DNA of 64,000 bases, taken from NCBI RefSeq assembly GCF_008087665.1, contig NZ_CP042912.1, forward strand, positions 5,208,001 to 5,272,000. The letters are read 5' to 3'. The notes under the pieces are model-generated. The model did not search any database. It was not told the DNA's origin and saw only the letters and a program-made list of their open reading frames with translations. Source of the DNA: Mariniblastus fucicola (lineage in GTDB: Bacteria > Planctomycetota > Planctomycetia > Pirellulales > Pirellulaceae). This document shows, piece by piece, positions 9,320-17,769 of the stretch (positions within the stretch are counted from its first letter, which is position 1; each line of letters starts with the position of its first letter). A program made the translations under genes and the position numbers.

Positions 9320-9940
9320 ATGATCGTTTCCAACTCCCGACAATTCGTGTTCGTGCACATCTTTAAAACCGCCGGCACCAGCATCAAGCGTGCGGTCCGC
9401 CGGTACGCAATGCCGTCGTGGCACGAATCGGCCAACTTTGTTTTCAAACGAATCGGCGTGCCCCAGTTCGGTCCGCCAAGTCGCGGCGATCACGTCAAAG
9501 CCTGTGACTTGATTGGCGAAATTGGCCGCAAGCAATTCGATCGACTGTTCAGTTTTGCGTTCGTGAGAAACCCCTGGGATTGGGAACTGTCCCACTTTCG
9601 GCATATCCGCAAACACGGTTCGCACCCGGACCACGCTGAAGTATCGCGGCTTTCAGGTTTCGCGGACTACGTTCAATGGCGTTGCGACGGTCGATTTCAA
9701 ACTCAGGAATCATTCCTGGTTCACCGCGGCCAAACGGTCGTTGATTTCGTAGGTCGGTTCGAAAACCTTGCAAGCGATTTCGGATTCGTTTGTCAGCGAC
9801 TGAGCATTCCTTTTCGATTGCCAAAATTGAATCGAACACAACAAGAAGACTACCGCTCGGCATACGAAGATCGGACTCGGGAATTGGTTGCGTCGACTTA
9901 CGCGAGCGACATCAATCGATTCGGCTACCGCTTCGAGTAG
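9320..9940 (+). CDS. Sulfotransferase family protein
   Basis: A 206-residue protein with the two PAPS-binding signatures of the sulfotransferase family: a 5'-phosphosulfate loop in FVFVHIFKTAGTSIK near the N-terminus, and the 3'-phosphate motif FAFVRNPWDWELS around residue 80. It should transfer sulfate from PAPS to a carbohydrate or lipid; the acceptor is unknown. The start at ATG 9320 avoids overlap with the M48 gene and places the loop close to the N-terminus, as usual in the family; the frame is also open from 9284. It is shorter than many relatives but not visibly broken. It is probably co-transcribed with the protease upstream. Confidence 0.85.
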   Translation: MIVSNSRQFVFVHIFKTAGTSIKRAVRRYAMPSWHESANFVFKRIGVPQFGPPSRGDHVKACDLIGEIGRKQFDRLFSFAFVRNPWDWELSHFRHIRKHGSHPDHAEVSRLSGFADYVQWRCDGRFQTQESFLVHRGQTVVDFVGRFENLASDFGFVCQRLSIPFRLPKLNRTQQEDYRSAYEDRTRELVASTYASDINRFGYRFE

Positions 9941-10022
9941 TAGCAAAATTCAATTCGTCGCCACGATGGGCGAATTTCGGTTACGATGGACCAAATCGAA
10001 CTTCTTTCCATTTGGTGCCACG

Positions 10023-12251
10023 ATGAAACACTTTGCGATTCTCCTTGTTTGCCTCTTTCAATCTCTGGCTTGTGCCCAGCAAGATGCAGAGACGCTGAAG
10101 CTTGCGGCTCCAATTTCGGATCACATGGTTTTGCAACACGGCGCATCGACTTCCGTGTGGGGCACTGCCAAGCCGGATTCGAAAGTTTCGGTTTCGTTTG
10201 CCGACCAATCGGTCGAGACCGAGACAGATGGCGACGGGCGTTGGAGCGTTTCGCTTGCCCCGCTGGAAATTTCCACTGAACCGGCGACGCTGAAAGTGAC
10301 TTCTTCGGAAGGCGAAACGATTTCTGTAAATGACGTTCTGGTTGGCGAAGTCTGGATGTGTTCCGGCCAGTCCAACATGGCGTGGACGCTGCAACGAACT
10401 GGCGATCCAATGATCGATCAGATTGACCTGCCGCTGGTCCGGCTTTTTAAAACAGATTCTGCCACTTCAGACACCGTTCAAACGGACTGTGGAGGTGACT
10501 GGAAGGTAGCCAAGCCAAACACCGCTGCGGATTTCTCGGCCGTCGGTTTTCACTTTGGTCGCGAACTACACGCAGAGTTGAAGGTCCCCGTTGGTTTGAT
10601 CGATACGTCGTGGGGCGGAAAACCGGTAGAGGCATTCACCAGTCGCGAGAAACTGTTGACCGTTGAAGACGCAATTCCTCTGGTCGAAGAGTGGGACAAC
10701 ACGGACGCAAACTACGATGCCGCAGCCGCAAAATCCCGCTTCGAAGCGGCGATGGAGAAATGGAAAGCCAAGCGTGACGAGATCGTTGCCAATACGAAGG
10801 AAGGAGTGAAACCAAAGCTCCCGCGTCGACCGCAAATGCAGGGCCAGCCAAAACTGGACACTCGATTTCCCGGCGCAATCTACAACCAAAAAGTTGCTCC
10901 CTGGACAAAGTACGCGGTCGCGGGATCAATTTGGTATCAGGGAGAATCAAACGCGGGTCGAGCAGTGCAGTACGAGAGCTTGCTGACGGCTTTGATCGAA
11001 GATTGGCGAGCCAAATGGAACAACGAGAGCATGCCGTTCTACATCGTTCAATTGGCGAACTTCAAGAAACCGACCGACCAACCTGGAATTCGCAGCGAAT
11101 GGGCTGAGCTGCAACATTTTCAGACGCGTGTGGCTCAGAGCATTCCAAACTGTGGCATCGCGGTGATCAATGACATCGGAGACACCAGCAACATTCACCC
11201 AAAAAACAAACGCGACGTAGGACATCGACTGGCATTGCTGGCGTTGAAAAAACACTACGACAAAGATTTGGAAGTCTTTTCTTCGCCGCTCTACAAAAGC
11301 CACAGCGTTGCGGACGATCACATTCTGGTCACGCTGGATCACGTTGGTTCCGGTTTGAAGTCGCGTGACGGCGAAGAACTGAAACGTTTCGAAGTCGCTG
11401 GCTCGGACATGAAGTGGCACTGGGCGAAGGCCGAGATCGTTGCCAAGGACACAATCAAGCTCAGCAGCGCCGAAGCGCCGCAACCCGTCGCTGCTCGCTA
11501 TGCCTGGGCAGCGAATCCGGAAGGCGCAAACCTGGTGAACTCTGGCGATCTACCGGCTTCGCTTTTCCGAACCGATACATGGCCGTTGAAGACCCAAGGA
11601 AGATTGACGTTGAGACAGCCGACTCAAACGGAACGGCAAATGGCTCAACGTGGCTTCACGCCGCTTTTCAATGGCAGGAATTTGGACGGCTGGCGCAACC
11701 CTTACGATTTCGGAAAGGCCAAAGTCGTCAACAACGAGATCCATCTGACCGCCAACAAGAAATTCTTCCTTGTGACGGAAAAGAAGTTTTCTGATTTTGT
11801 TCTGTTTGTCGAAATCAATCTTCCGGAAGGCCAAGCCAACTCGGGCGTGATGTTTCGATGTCATGTTGAGCCCAACAGGGTCTACGGCTATCAGGCGGAA
11901 TGCGATGGCTCGGATCGTCGTTGGTCGGCTGGACTGTACGACGAAGGTCGCCGCGGATGGGTTTGGCCCAGCAAGGAAGGGCGTTCCAATGACAAGAAAA
12001 TGCTGGAGTACGCCGAAGAGTCACAGGCTCATTTCGCCAAGCCGGAAGTACGCGGCGCGCTCAAGCGAACGGACTGGAACCGTTACAAGATCACCTGCAA
12101 AGGCAACAAGATCTCGATCGAGCTTAACGGTGTGAAGGTTACGGACGTCGAAGACGACACCGATGCCGAGGGCTTCATCGGAATCCAGCATCACGGCGAG
12201 AAAGGCCAGACTTATCGGTTCCGCAACATCTTCATTAAAGAGCTGAAGTAA
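10023..12251 (+). CDS. Sialate O-acetylesterase fused to DUF1080 (3-keto-disaccharide hydrolase-like) domain
   Basis: A 742-residue secreted enzyme with signal peptide MKHFAILLVCLFQSLACAQ. Residues about 25-540 form an SGNH-type sialate O-acetylesterase: the nucleophile motif CSGQSNM has Ser117, WYQGESNAG carries the oxyanion-site residues, and DIGDTSNIHPKNK has the catalytic His (about 392). Residues about 545-742 form a DUF1080 domain (FTPLFNGRNLDGW, SGVMFRC, GFIGIQHHG), a concanavalin-like fold found in 3-keto-disaccharide hydrolases. The combination suggests removal of acetyl groups from glycans coupled to binding or cleavage of the sugar. ATG 10023 is preferred to upstream in-frame starts because it begins exactly at the signal peptide. 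Confidence 0.9.
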   Translation: MKHFAILLVCLFQSLACAQQDAETLKLAAPISDHMVLQHGASTSVWGTAKPDSKVSVSFADQSVETETDGDGRWSVSLAPLEISTEPATLKVTSSEGETISVNDVLVGEVWMCSGQSNMAWTLQRTGDPMIDQIDLPLVRLFKTDSATSDTVQTDCGGDWKVAKPNTAADFSAVGFHFGRELHAELKVPVGLIDTSWGGKPVEAFTSREKLLTVEDAIPLVEEWDNTDANYDAAAAKSRFEAAMEKWKAKRDEIVANTKEGVKPKLPRRPQMQGQPKLDTRFPGAIYNQKVAPWTKYAVAGSIWYQGESNAGRAVQYESLLTALIEDWRAKWNNESMPFYIVQLANFKKPTDQPGIRSEWAELQHFQTRVAQSIPNCGIAVINDIGDTSNIHPKNKRDVGHRLALLALKKHYDKDLEVFSSPLYKSHSVADDHILVTLDHVGSGLKSRDGEELKRFEVAGSDMKWHWAKAEIVAKDTIKLSSAEAPQPVAARYAWAANPEGANLVNSGDLPASLFRTDTWPLKTQGRLTLRQPTQTERQMAQRGFTPLFNGRNLDGWRNPYDFGKAKVVNNEIHLTANKKFFLVTEKKFSDFVLFVEINLPEGQANSGVMFRCHVEPNRVYGYQAECDGSDRRWSAGLYDEGRRGWVWPSKEGRSNDKKMLEYAEESQAHFAKPEVRGALKRTDWNRYKITCKGNKISIELNGVKVTDVEDDTDAEGFIGIQHHGEKGQTYRFRNIFIKELK

Positions 12252-12261
12252 ACTCGCGAAA

Positions 12262-12410
12262 CGGTGGCCTCCACCGCTTAGTGGCATGCGGATGGTGGCA
12301 TAGGCTTCCAGCCTGTGATCGCGATCATCATCCTAGAACGGTGGTCTCCACCGTTTGCTGCATTGTCATGCGTTGCGTAAGAATCCGCATTCACGGTGGA
12401 GACCACCGTG
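12262..12410. repeat. Cluster of three short perfect palindromes plus one REP-like copy
   Basis: Between convergent genes lie CGGTGG-CCT-CCACCG (12262-12276), AACGGTGG-TCT-CCACCGTT (12337-12355) and CACGGTGG-AGA-CCACCGTG (12392-12410), with a family A copy at 12294-12323. All three palindromes share a GGTGG/CCACC stem and a three-base loop. They may terminate or protect both converging transcripts; no T-tract is present. Confidence 0.7.
12294..12323 (+). repeat. REP-like repeat copy (family A)
   Basis: Plus-orientation, near-consensus copy containing GGTGGCATAGGCTTCCAGCC, located between convergent genes. Confidence 0.85.
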
Positions 12411-12438
12411 CCACGCATGTGCAAATAGACGTACAGGC

Positions 12439-13002
12439 TCAGCCCAAGTTCACGATCTCAAGCAGCTCAATCGCGGGCTTGCCGTTGCAAAACATCCAGG
12501 CCGTGCGACCAAAGATATCGGCTCCGGGATCAGCACCGAAACAGGACGCCAGCTCTTCACCGGCCTCGATGCGAAACAGTTTCTCCAGGCGAACAGCACG
12601 CATCACGTCGTGGCTAATCAGGATTCGGCCCAGCGGAATTTTCCGTTCGCGAATCTGATCCTGAACGACTTGCGGCAACGTGGACATATCAAGCCGCACG
12701 ATGCCGTACTGAACCACGCCGCCGTCTGACTTTCGCGTCAGCAAGATCTTTCGCGAGTAGTGCGTGTCGCTGTCGTGCTCTTCGAGGACTTTCACGTCGA
12801 CTTCACCATGGTGAAAATCCTCGATCGTGACCGTCATGTGCTCGCAGTGATTGAGCAACCTGTTCGCGTCGGCCGGCATCTCGGAAGCATCGACTTCGTG
12901 GAACACGCCAACTCCCGAATCTGTGTCGGGAAAGAACAGCCCGATCAGTTCGTCGAGCTCAACCTGGGGCAATTCAGTCGGATTCACGATGTCGGCGCAC
13001 AC
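12439..13002 (-). CDS. Chorismate pyruvate-lyase-like protein (UbiC/DUF98 fold)
   Basis: A 187-residue protein with the conserved layout of chorismate lyases: YSRKILLTR with Arg84 (matching the substrate-binding Arg of UbiC REVLL), KIPLGRILI at 122-130 (UbiC TPLGRYLF), FGRTAWMF at 164-171 (UbiC WGRRSRL) and KPAIELLE with Glu182, aligned with the catalytic Glu of the Rv2949c-type branch. The family turns chorismate into 4-hydroxybenzoate and pyruvate. The start is GTG 13002, because no better codon is available. It is the last gene of the operon with the DUF116-prenyl synthase and the terpene cyclase, which points to a prenylated or terpenoid aromatic product. The match is by motif order only, so the exact activity is inferred. 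Confidence 0.65.
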   Translation of the reverse strand: MCADIVNPTELPQVELDELIGLFFPDTDSGVGVFHEVDASEMPADANRLLNHCEHMTVTIEDFHHGEVDVKVLEEHDSDTHYSRKILLTRKSDGGVVQYGIVRLDMSTLPQVVQDQIRERKIPLGRILISHDVMRAVRLEKLFRIEAGEELASCFGADPGADIFGRTAWMFCNGKPAIELLEIVNLG

Positions 13003-13085
13003 TGGATGAATGTTGAATCAGATAGAAGGCTAATCGCCTGTGGACGTCATCGCAAAATCACAGGCGTGAAACCTGATACCGACGC

Positions 13086-14930
13086 CTACCTGTTAACAAT
13101 CGGCAAAACTTCTTCATAACTCAAATGAGTGATGTCGATCGTTGGCTTGACTTCGGTCGTGCGATCCAAAACCGTGTCCACAAGGTAATAGAACAACCGA
13201 CGAAGCGATTCGGGTTCGATCGAATCCGCAATTTCCTCAGCTTTTTGCTGGTGCTTGTCGACCAACCGATAGGCTTTTTCGAACACGCCAGCCTCGAAGA
13301 ACAAATGCCGCGCCCTTAACAACCGGGTTTCGGTGGACTTTTCGCAATCGTCTGCCAGCAGAGAAACCAGCTCTTCCCGCTGAGAATCTTTCAAACCCTC
13401 CAGGGCCAGTGCCAGCAAAACGGTCGGGCGTCCGCCCAGCAAATCAGCTCCCAGCGAACGCTTGTTTTCGTCGTCATGCTCCCAGTCTTTCAGATCGTTC
13501 AAAATCTGAAACGCAACGCCAAGGTTTCTGGCGAAAGCCCGCACTGGGCTCGCAAAGTCATCGGTCGGACCCGCCAAACGCAAACCGCTCATGATCGCGG
13601 CTTCGAACGCCGGCGCGGTCTTGAGTGCGTAGATCTTCAGCGCATCAATCGGCTTGAGACATTTATCTTTCGCGTCACGCCAGATCAATTCCGTGCCCTG
13701 GCCTTCGGAAAGCCGTTGATGGGAATCCGCCAGCGTATCAAGAATGTCCGCCGCGGTTTCAGCCCCCAGTGTTTTTCGATTTCGGCTAACCAGACGATAG
13801 CCCATGCCGACCAGATAGTCGCCCACGTTGATCGCCGTCGGAATGCCGTATTTTTGATGCAGCGTATCATCGCCATAGCGGAACGCATCACCGTCTTCGA
13901 TATCGTCGTGAACCAACGACGCTTTGTGGAATGTTTCAATCGACATCGCGGCATGCAAAATTGAATCGTCCCAGCCTTCGATGACTTTATCGCCATCGGA
14001 CTTCGTCGCCGCGCCACCGGTGACGGCATCGTAAACCGCCATCGTGATAAACGGACGAGAGTATTTTCCGCCAGCGGTCAAAAAATCATAAGCAATCGCT
14101 TCAGTCGCAGCCAACGGATCAAGTCCGCCAACACCCTGGCCGTTCGATTCCGCCAGCGATTTCCCGCCGCGAACACGAGGCACCAGCGACTCCAACACAT
14201 CGTGTTCAAACAGCGTCGATGCTTTGCGCATCAAGTGAATGTAGCTGTTGGTCTGAGTCTGCACCTCGGCGTGCGGCACGCGAACCATTTGCTCAACCCA
14301 GTCTTCGTCGACCGATGTATTGCGGCAGTCGCTGGAGAGCAGCGGCACGGCCATGCAGGGAATTCCAGCCAACATGATTTTGTCGATGGCTTTTTCCAGC
14401 ACGTTCAAACATGCCACGCCCACGATCGCATCGACGTGTCCGCTGACAATGATCTTCAAAACAATCGGTGATCCTTCGGCGACCAGAACTTTATAACCAA
14501 GCTCTTCCGCCGCGCCGCGGAAATCGGCGATGCTGCATGCTCCACAGGTCTTGCAAGCCAAACCAAATTCGTCGTAATCGGCCGGACAACCTTCGGCGTG
14601 CTTCAGGCAGTGCGGCAGCAAAAACAGACGGCGTGAGTGCGGGATGCCTTTGATCTGGTCTTCCCAGAACACGCTCGAGAGCACGACCATGATCCAACCC
14701 AGAAATCCTTCCGGCTGATTCTCATCCGCAAGGATCTTTCGCGAGATTGCTTCGAGCTCATCTTTCGATGGCGGATTGCTGCGATCAAGCGTCACCGCAA
14801 TCTCACGACAACGTTCTCGCAGGTGCTCGCGCAATGACTTGCTGTCGGGCACCATCTTCAGATGAGCCGTCTTGCGTCTGCGCGAGCGCCGCGGTTTCTT
14901 TTCAGCAACAGATGTTTCTTCGGGTGCCAC
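13086..14930 (-). CDS. DUF116-polyprenyl synthetase fusion protein
   Basis: A 614-residue two-domain protein. Residues about 75-235 are a DUF116 domain with five conserved cysteines (LPHCLKHAEGC at 105-115 and CKTCGACS at 126-133), possibly a metal or cluster site. Residues about 270-580 are a trans-isoprenyl diphosphate synthase with the first Asp-rich motif DDIED at 342-346 and the second NDLKD at 478-482. It should condense isopentenyl diphosphate onto allylic diphosphates; chain length cannot be read safely. The N-terminus is basic (KKPRRSRRRK). The start is GTG 14930, overlapping the upstream cyclase by 29 bases, so translation is probably coupled. The third gene follows after 83 bases. 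Confidence 0.88.
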   Translation of the reverse strand: MAPEETSVAEKKPRRSRRRKTAHLKMVPDSKSLREHLRERCREIAVTLDRSNPPSKDELEAISRKILADENQPEGFLGWIMVVLSSVFWEDQIKGIPHSRRLFLLPHCLKHAEGCPADYDEFGLACKTCGACSIADFRGAAEELGYKVLVAEGSPIVLKIIVSGHVDAIVGVACLNVLEKAIDKIMLAGIPCMAVPLLSSDCRNTSVDEDWVEQMVRVPHAEVQTQTNSYIHLMRKASTLFEHDVLESLVPRVRGGKSLAESNGQGVGGLDPLAATEAIAYDFLTAGGKYSRPFITMAVYDAVTGGAATKSDGDKVIEGWDDSILHAAMSIETFHKASLVHDDIEDGDAFRYGDDTLHQKYGIPTAINVGDYLVGMGYRLVSRNRKTLGAETAADILDTLADSHQRLSEGQGTELIWRDAKDKCLKPIDALKIYALKTAPAFEAAIMSGLRLAGPTDDFASPVRAFARNLGVAFQILNDLKDWEHDDENKRSLGADLLGGRPTVLLALALEGLKDSQREELVSLLADDCEKSTETRLLRARHLFFEAGVFEKAYRLVDKHQQKAEEIADSIEPESLRRLFYYLVDTVLDRTTEVKPTIDITHLSYEEVLPIVNR

Positions 14931-17142
14931 CAGGATTGTCTCGTTCGTGCAGTTGATTGATATCGTTTTGTGGCGAGTCGCTAATCGTCTTCAAAGCTTT
15001 CGCCAACGCGCCGGTCGCAAAAACCAGCGGATACATTTTCTCGTAGTACCAAAGTTTGGCGAAGTAAAATCCGATCGGCCAGTGGACTGAAACACAATCC
15101 AGATCGATCGAATCCAGCAACCATTGAACCCCGCGCGTGGCGTGAATTTTCAGCCGCTGGCGAGTTTGCTGATCCAACCCATCGCATTCGACTCCGTGAA
15201 GCAAAGTCTCGGTACACAACGCGGTCTCTTCGACCGAACTGGTGCCGAGAACGCCAAAGTCTCCCGGTTTCGAATGCTCCGACCTGAAAGTCCGATGAAG
15301 CGTCGGCCAATCGAGCGACTTTCCGCCGCCCCAGCCACCGTCTTCGTTCTGACTTCCAGCGATCCATTCTAAACCAATTCTGGCGGGCTCGGTATCGAAC
15401 AAATTCGCATCCCGGTACGCCAGGAGCACTTTTGCCGTCCCGTACCACGGATTTATTTCGTCTTCTGTGTCCTGGTTCCCAAACCAGAGCGGCAACCAGT
15501 TGCCATCCGGCCGCTGTTGTTTCGACAAATAGCGGAATCCGCGGTCAATCGACTTCTGAATCTTCGGGTCAGAAAATTTATCTTGCCACGCAATCAGACC
15601 CCGAATCGAGTGGGCTGTAATATCGGATCCGCTACGATCAAACGGCAGCTTTCCCCAACCCGTGCAGAATGTTGGAAAGCCGGAATCGCGGTTTTGCAGA
15701 TCGAGCAGCCATTGAACGGCGGCTCGAGCCGAGTTTTCGATTTCAGCACGCATGGTAGAAAGTTCGTCGGGCTCGCACCACAAATCTGCATGGTCATGGA
15801 AGTGCCGCAGTGCGATCAGGGCTCCTGGCGTATCGTCCGCGTCGGGAACGGAACCGGAAAGATCAGTCCAGCCAAAGCCGCCAGGTTGTGCGCCAGTGAA
15901 GGGATGTTTGTTTTTTGTCTGACAGCCGAGAATCCAGTCAACGCATTTCTTCCAGGTTTGCTTGTTCGCGGAGAGTTGCTCGCGAAAGTAATCCACATCG
16001 TTGGCCAACGCGTTGACGGTGAGCGTCGTGCCCCAAGTGGCGAGGTTGGTATCGATCGGCCACGTGCCCTGTTCGTGGTTGCGGCTTCCAGCCGCAGCAA
16101 TTTGCATGTCCTCGCGTTCGTCGTAGCGACGGCTTCCAGCCGTCACATCATCCGGGTTGCCGTGCGACTTCAACGACTGAAAGCCCTCGCTACGAATGGC
16201 TTGTTCCGACCGCACATCGACCCCAGCATCCAACGGCAACCGGCCACTCTCTCCACCAAACGATTGCGGCTGGAAGCCGCAACCACGGCTAGGGCGAAAC
16301 GACTCACGCAAAAACTCAACACCGGCCTCAACAACCGGATGACTTTCTCGCCCACACTTCACCAACGCCATCGCCACGAAACTCGTCAGCGGTACGGCCT
16401 CCAAAAACCCGCCGCTCTCCGGCTGCATCCGCTCAAGCACTCGGAGACTCGGCTCAACGCACAACCTGCGAATCGTCTTTCGCACGGGATCCCAAGGCGG
16501 ATCGTTAACGAATTTTGCCTGACCGATCGCCACCAGCGCAGGAATCGCGTAGCTAACCACGGGTAGTTGCATCAGGTTGTAAAAACGCTGTGGCACGCAA
16601 GCCGCCTCGAAGGGCAGGGCGGAGACTTCACGCCACGGCAAGATACCGGCCATCGCACAGTGAGCCAAAATTGGAACGGCGAATGTTTTGTCGTTTCCAT
16701 ACCGCGTACGCAAGCCAGCGATCCCGCCTTTGGAGTCGATGTAGGCCTGAGCTCGCTCGATCTCCGCGGTGAACTGCTCGGCCTTGCCACAGGCGTGCAA
16801 GGACGCAACGGCCAGCATCGCAGTCGAAATATTCGAGTGGCTAAGTGGTGTATCGCCAAATCCACCGTCTTCGTTTTGCTGCCCAACCAGCCACGAAATC
16901 CCGGCGTCGACTTGCTGTTGAAGCTCCTGATCCTCGACGCCAGTGGCTTCCAGATAAAATGCGATCGCCGTGACAGCCGTGGCAGTGGCGAGAGCCGAAG
17001 ACGATAACTCGCCCGTCCAGTGTCCGTTCGCATTTCGCTGATCGAACAGTTGCTGGCTGACCTTGCGCAAGCCATCTTCAATTTTTGCCTTCCATTCCAT
17101 GCCGCCATCATAGCACGCCGCGGCGAAACTGCGATTTGACAT
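14902..17142 (-). CDS. Class II terpene cyclase, squalene-hopene cyclase-like, with repeat-derived insert
   Basis: A 746-residue class II cyclase. The protonating DXDD motif is DADD at 434-437, within SVPDADDTPG. Multiple QW-type repeats are visible (QNEDGGFG, QRPDGNWLP, QNEDGGWGGG). The family folds squalene or related polyprenes into polycyclic triterpenes such as hopene at the membrane. Residues about 285-361 are foreign to the family: this stretch (DNA 16062-16290) is built of three short palindromes of the dispersed repeat type, kept in frame. Without it the protein is about 665 residues, the normal size. The start at ATG 17142 has AGGAG eight bases upstream. It is the first gene of the operon with the prenyl synthase. 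Substrate could be squalene or another polyprenyl chain. Confidence 0.87.
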   Translation of the reverse strand: MSNRSFAAACYDGGMEWKAKIEDGLRKVSQQLFDQRNANGHWTGELSSSALATATAVTAIAFYLEATGVEDQELQQQVDAGISWLVGQQNEDGGFGDTPLSHSNISTAMLAVASLHACGKAEQFTAEIERAQAYIDSKGGIAGLRTRYGNDKTFAVPILAHCAMAGILPWREVSALPFEAACVPQRFYNLMQLPVVSYAIPALVAIGQAKFVNDPPWDPVRKTIRRLCVEPSLRVLERMQPESGGFLEAVPLTSFVAMALVKCGRESHPVVEAGVEFLRESFRPSRGCGFQPQSFGGESGRLPLDAGVDVRSEQAIRSEGFQSLKSHGNPDDVTAGSRRYDEREDMQIAAAGSRNHEQGTWPIDTNLATWGTTLTVNALANDVDYFREQLSANKQTWKKCVDWILGCQTKNKHPFTGAQPGGFGWTDLSGSVPDADDTPGALIALRHFHDHADLWCEPDELSTMRAEIENSARAAVQWLLDLQNRDSGFPTFCTGWGKLPFDRSGSDITAHSIRGLIAWQDKFSDPKIQKSIDRGFRYLSKQQRPDGNWLPLWFGNQDTEDEINPWYGTAKVLLAYRDANLFDTEPARIGLEWIAGSQNEDGGWGGGKSLDWPTLHRTFRSEHSKPGDFGVLGTSSVEETALCTETLLHGVECDGLDQQTRQRLKIHATRGVQWLLDSIDLDCVSVHWPIGFYFAKLWYYEKMYPLVFATGALAKALKTISDSPQNDINQLHERDNPGGTRRNICC
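16081..16280. repeat. Three palindromic repeat units inside the terpene cyclase gene
   Basis: GCGGCTTCCAGCCGC (16081-16095), ACGGCTTCCAGCCGT (16129-16143) and GCGGCTGGAAGCCGC (16266-16280) share the core CGGCTTCCAGCCG or its complement. They lie within the coding frame of the cyclase and account for a ~75-residue non-homologous segment. Confidence 0.85.
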
Positions 17143-17170
17143 TGGTGTCTCTCCTCACGAACATTGCACC

Positions 17171-17707
17171 ATGGAATCCGAACACAACCCGTATGCCTCG
17201 CCCACGTCGGCTGAACCGACGTTCATCGCCGCTCACGTCGGCGAAACCAGAGACTTACCTGCGATGCCACAATTGCCGTTGGTGTTCAGGACTTCTCCTT
17301 CGGCGCTTGCGATCATGGTTCCCTGCGGCGTTGTGTTAACAGCCATCACGGCGATGTTGATTGGTGCGCCGTTCCAAATCGCCGGATTGGTTTCTACCTC
17401 CTACGATCCAATTGCTGCGTTAGCGTTTGCAGTTTTCACAGGTGTGACGGCGTTTGGATGCCTAATGGGAGTTCGGTGCAAAGTCGTGGTTAACGAATCG
17501 GCGATCGAGAAAACAGAATTCGCACGACAAGTCATTTTCTTTTCCCGGATCAAATCGTGGCCCCAGCATCCTGCCACGGGAACGGTGCAGCTGTCACTGT
17601 TTGACGCGGATGGATACTTGCCCGTTTCGAATTGGGCGATGGAGAAAGAGAAGAGCGATTTGCTGGCGATTGTGTTGCGGCATAGAGTCGGACCAGCGTC
17701 CGGATAG
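17171..17707 (+). CDS. NPYxSP-type small membrane protein of unknown function
   Basis: A 178-residue protein starting MESEHNPYASP. This NPYxSP beginning marks a large group of planctomycete membrane proteins of unknown role. Two to three membrane segments are visible (SALAIMVPCGVVLTAITAMLIGA, IAALAFAVFTGVTAFGCLMGV), followed by a soluble C-terminal domain (VVVNESAIEKTEF onward) of PH-like character. It is divergently transcribed from the terpene cyclase, with only 28 bases between the two start codons, so the promoters must overlap the 5' ends. No specific function can be given. Confidence 0.8.
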   Translation: MESEHNPYASPTSAEPTFIAAHVGETRDLPAMPQLPLVFRTSPSALAIMVPCGVVLTAITAMLIGAPFQIAGLVSTSYDPIAALAFAVFTGVTAFGCLMGVRCKVVVNESAIEKTEFARQVIFFSRIKSWPQHPATGTVQLSLFDADGYLPVSNWAMEKEKSDLLAIVLRHRVGPASG

Positions 17708-17769
17708 AGAAGAGGCAGATTGCGAAAGCATCGCCCCCGTTGAGCCAGTCAGCTCAGATCCGCAGGCCA

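Noticed and set aside
15517-16566. Plus-strand frame of 349 codons opposite the terpene cyclase
   Set aside because: Complement of the cyclase gene including its repeats; no independent support.
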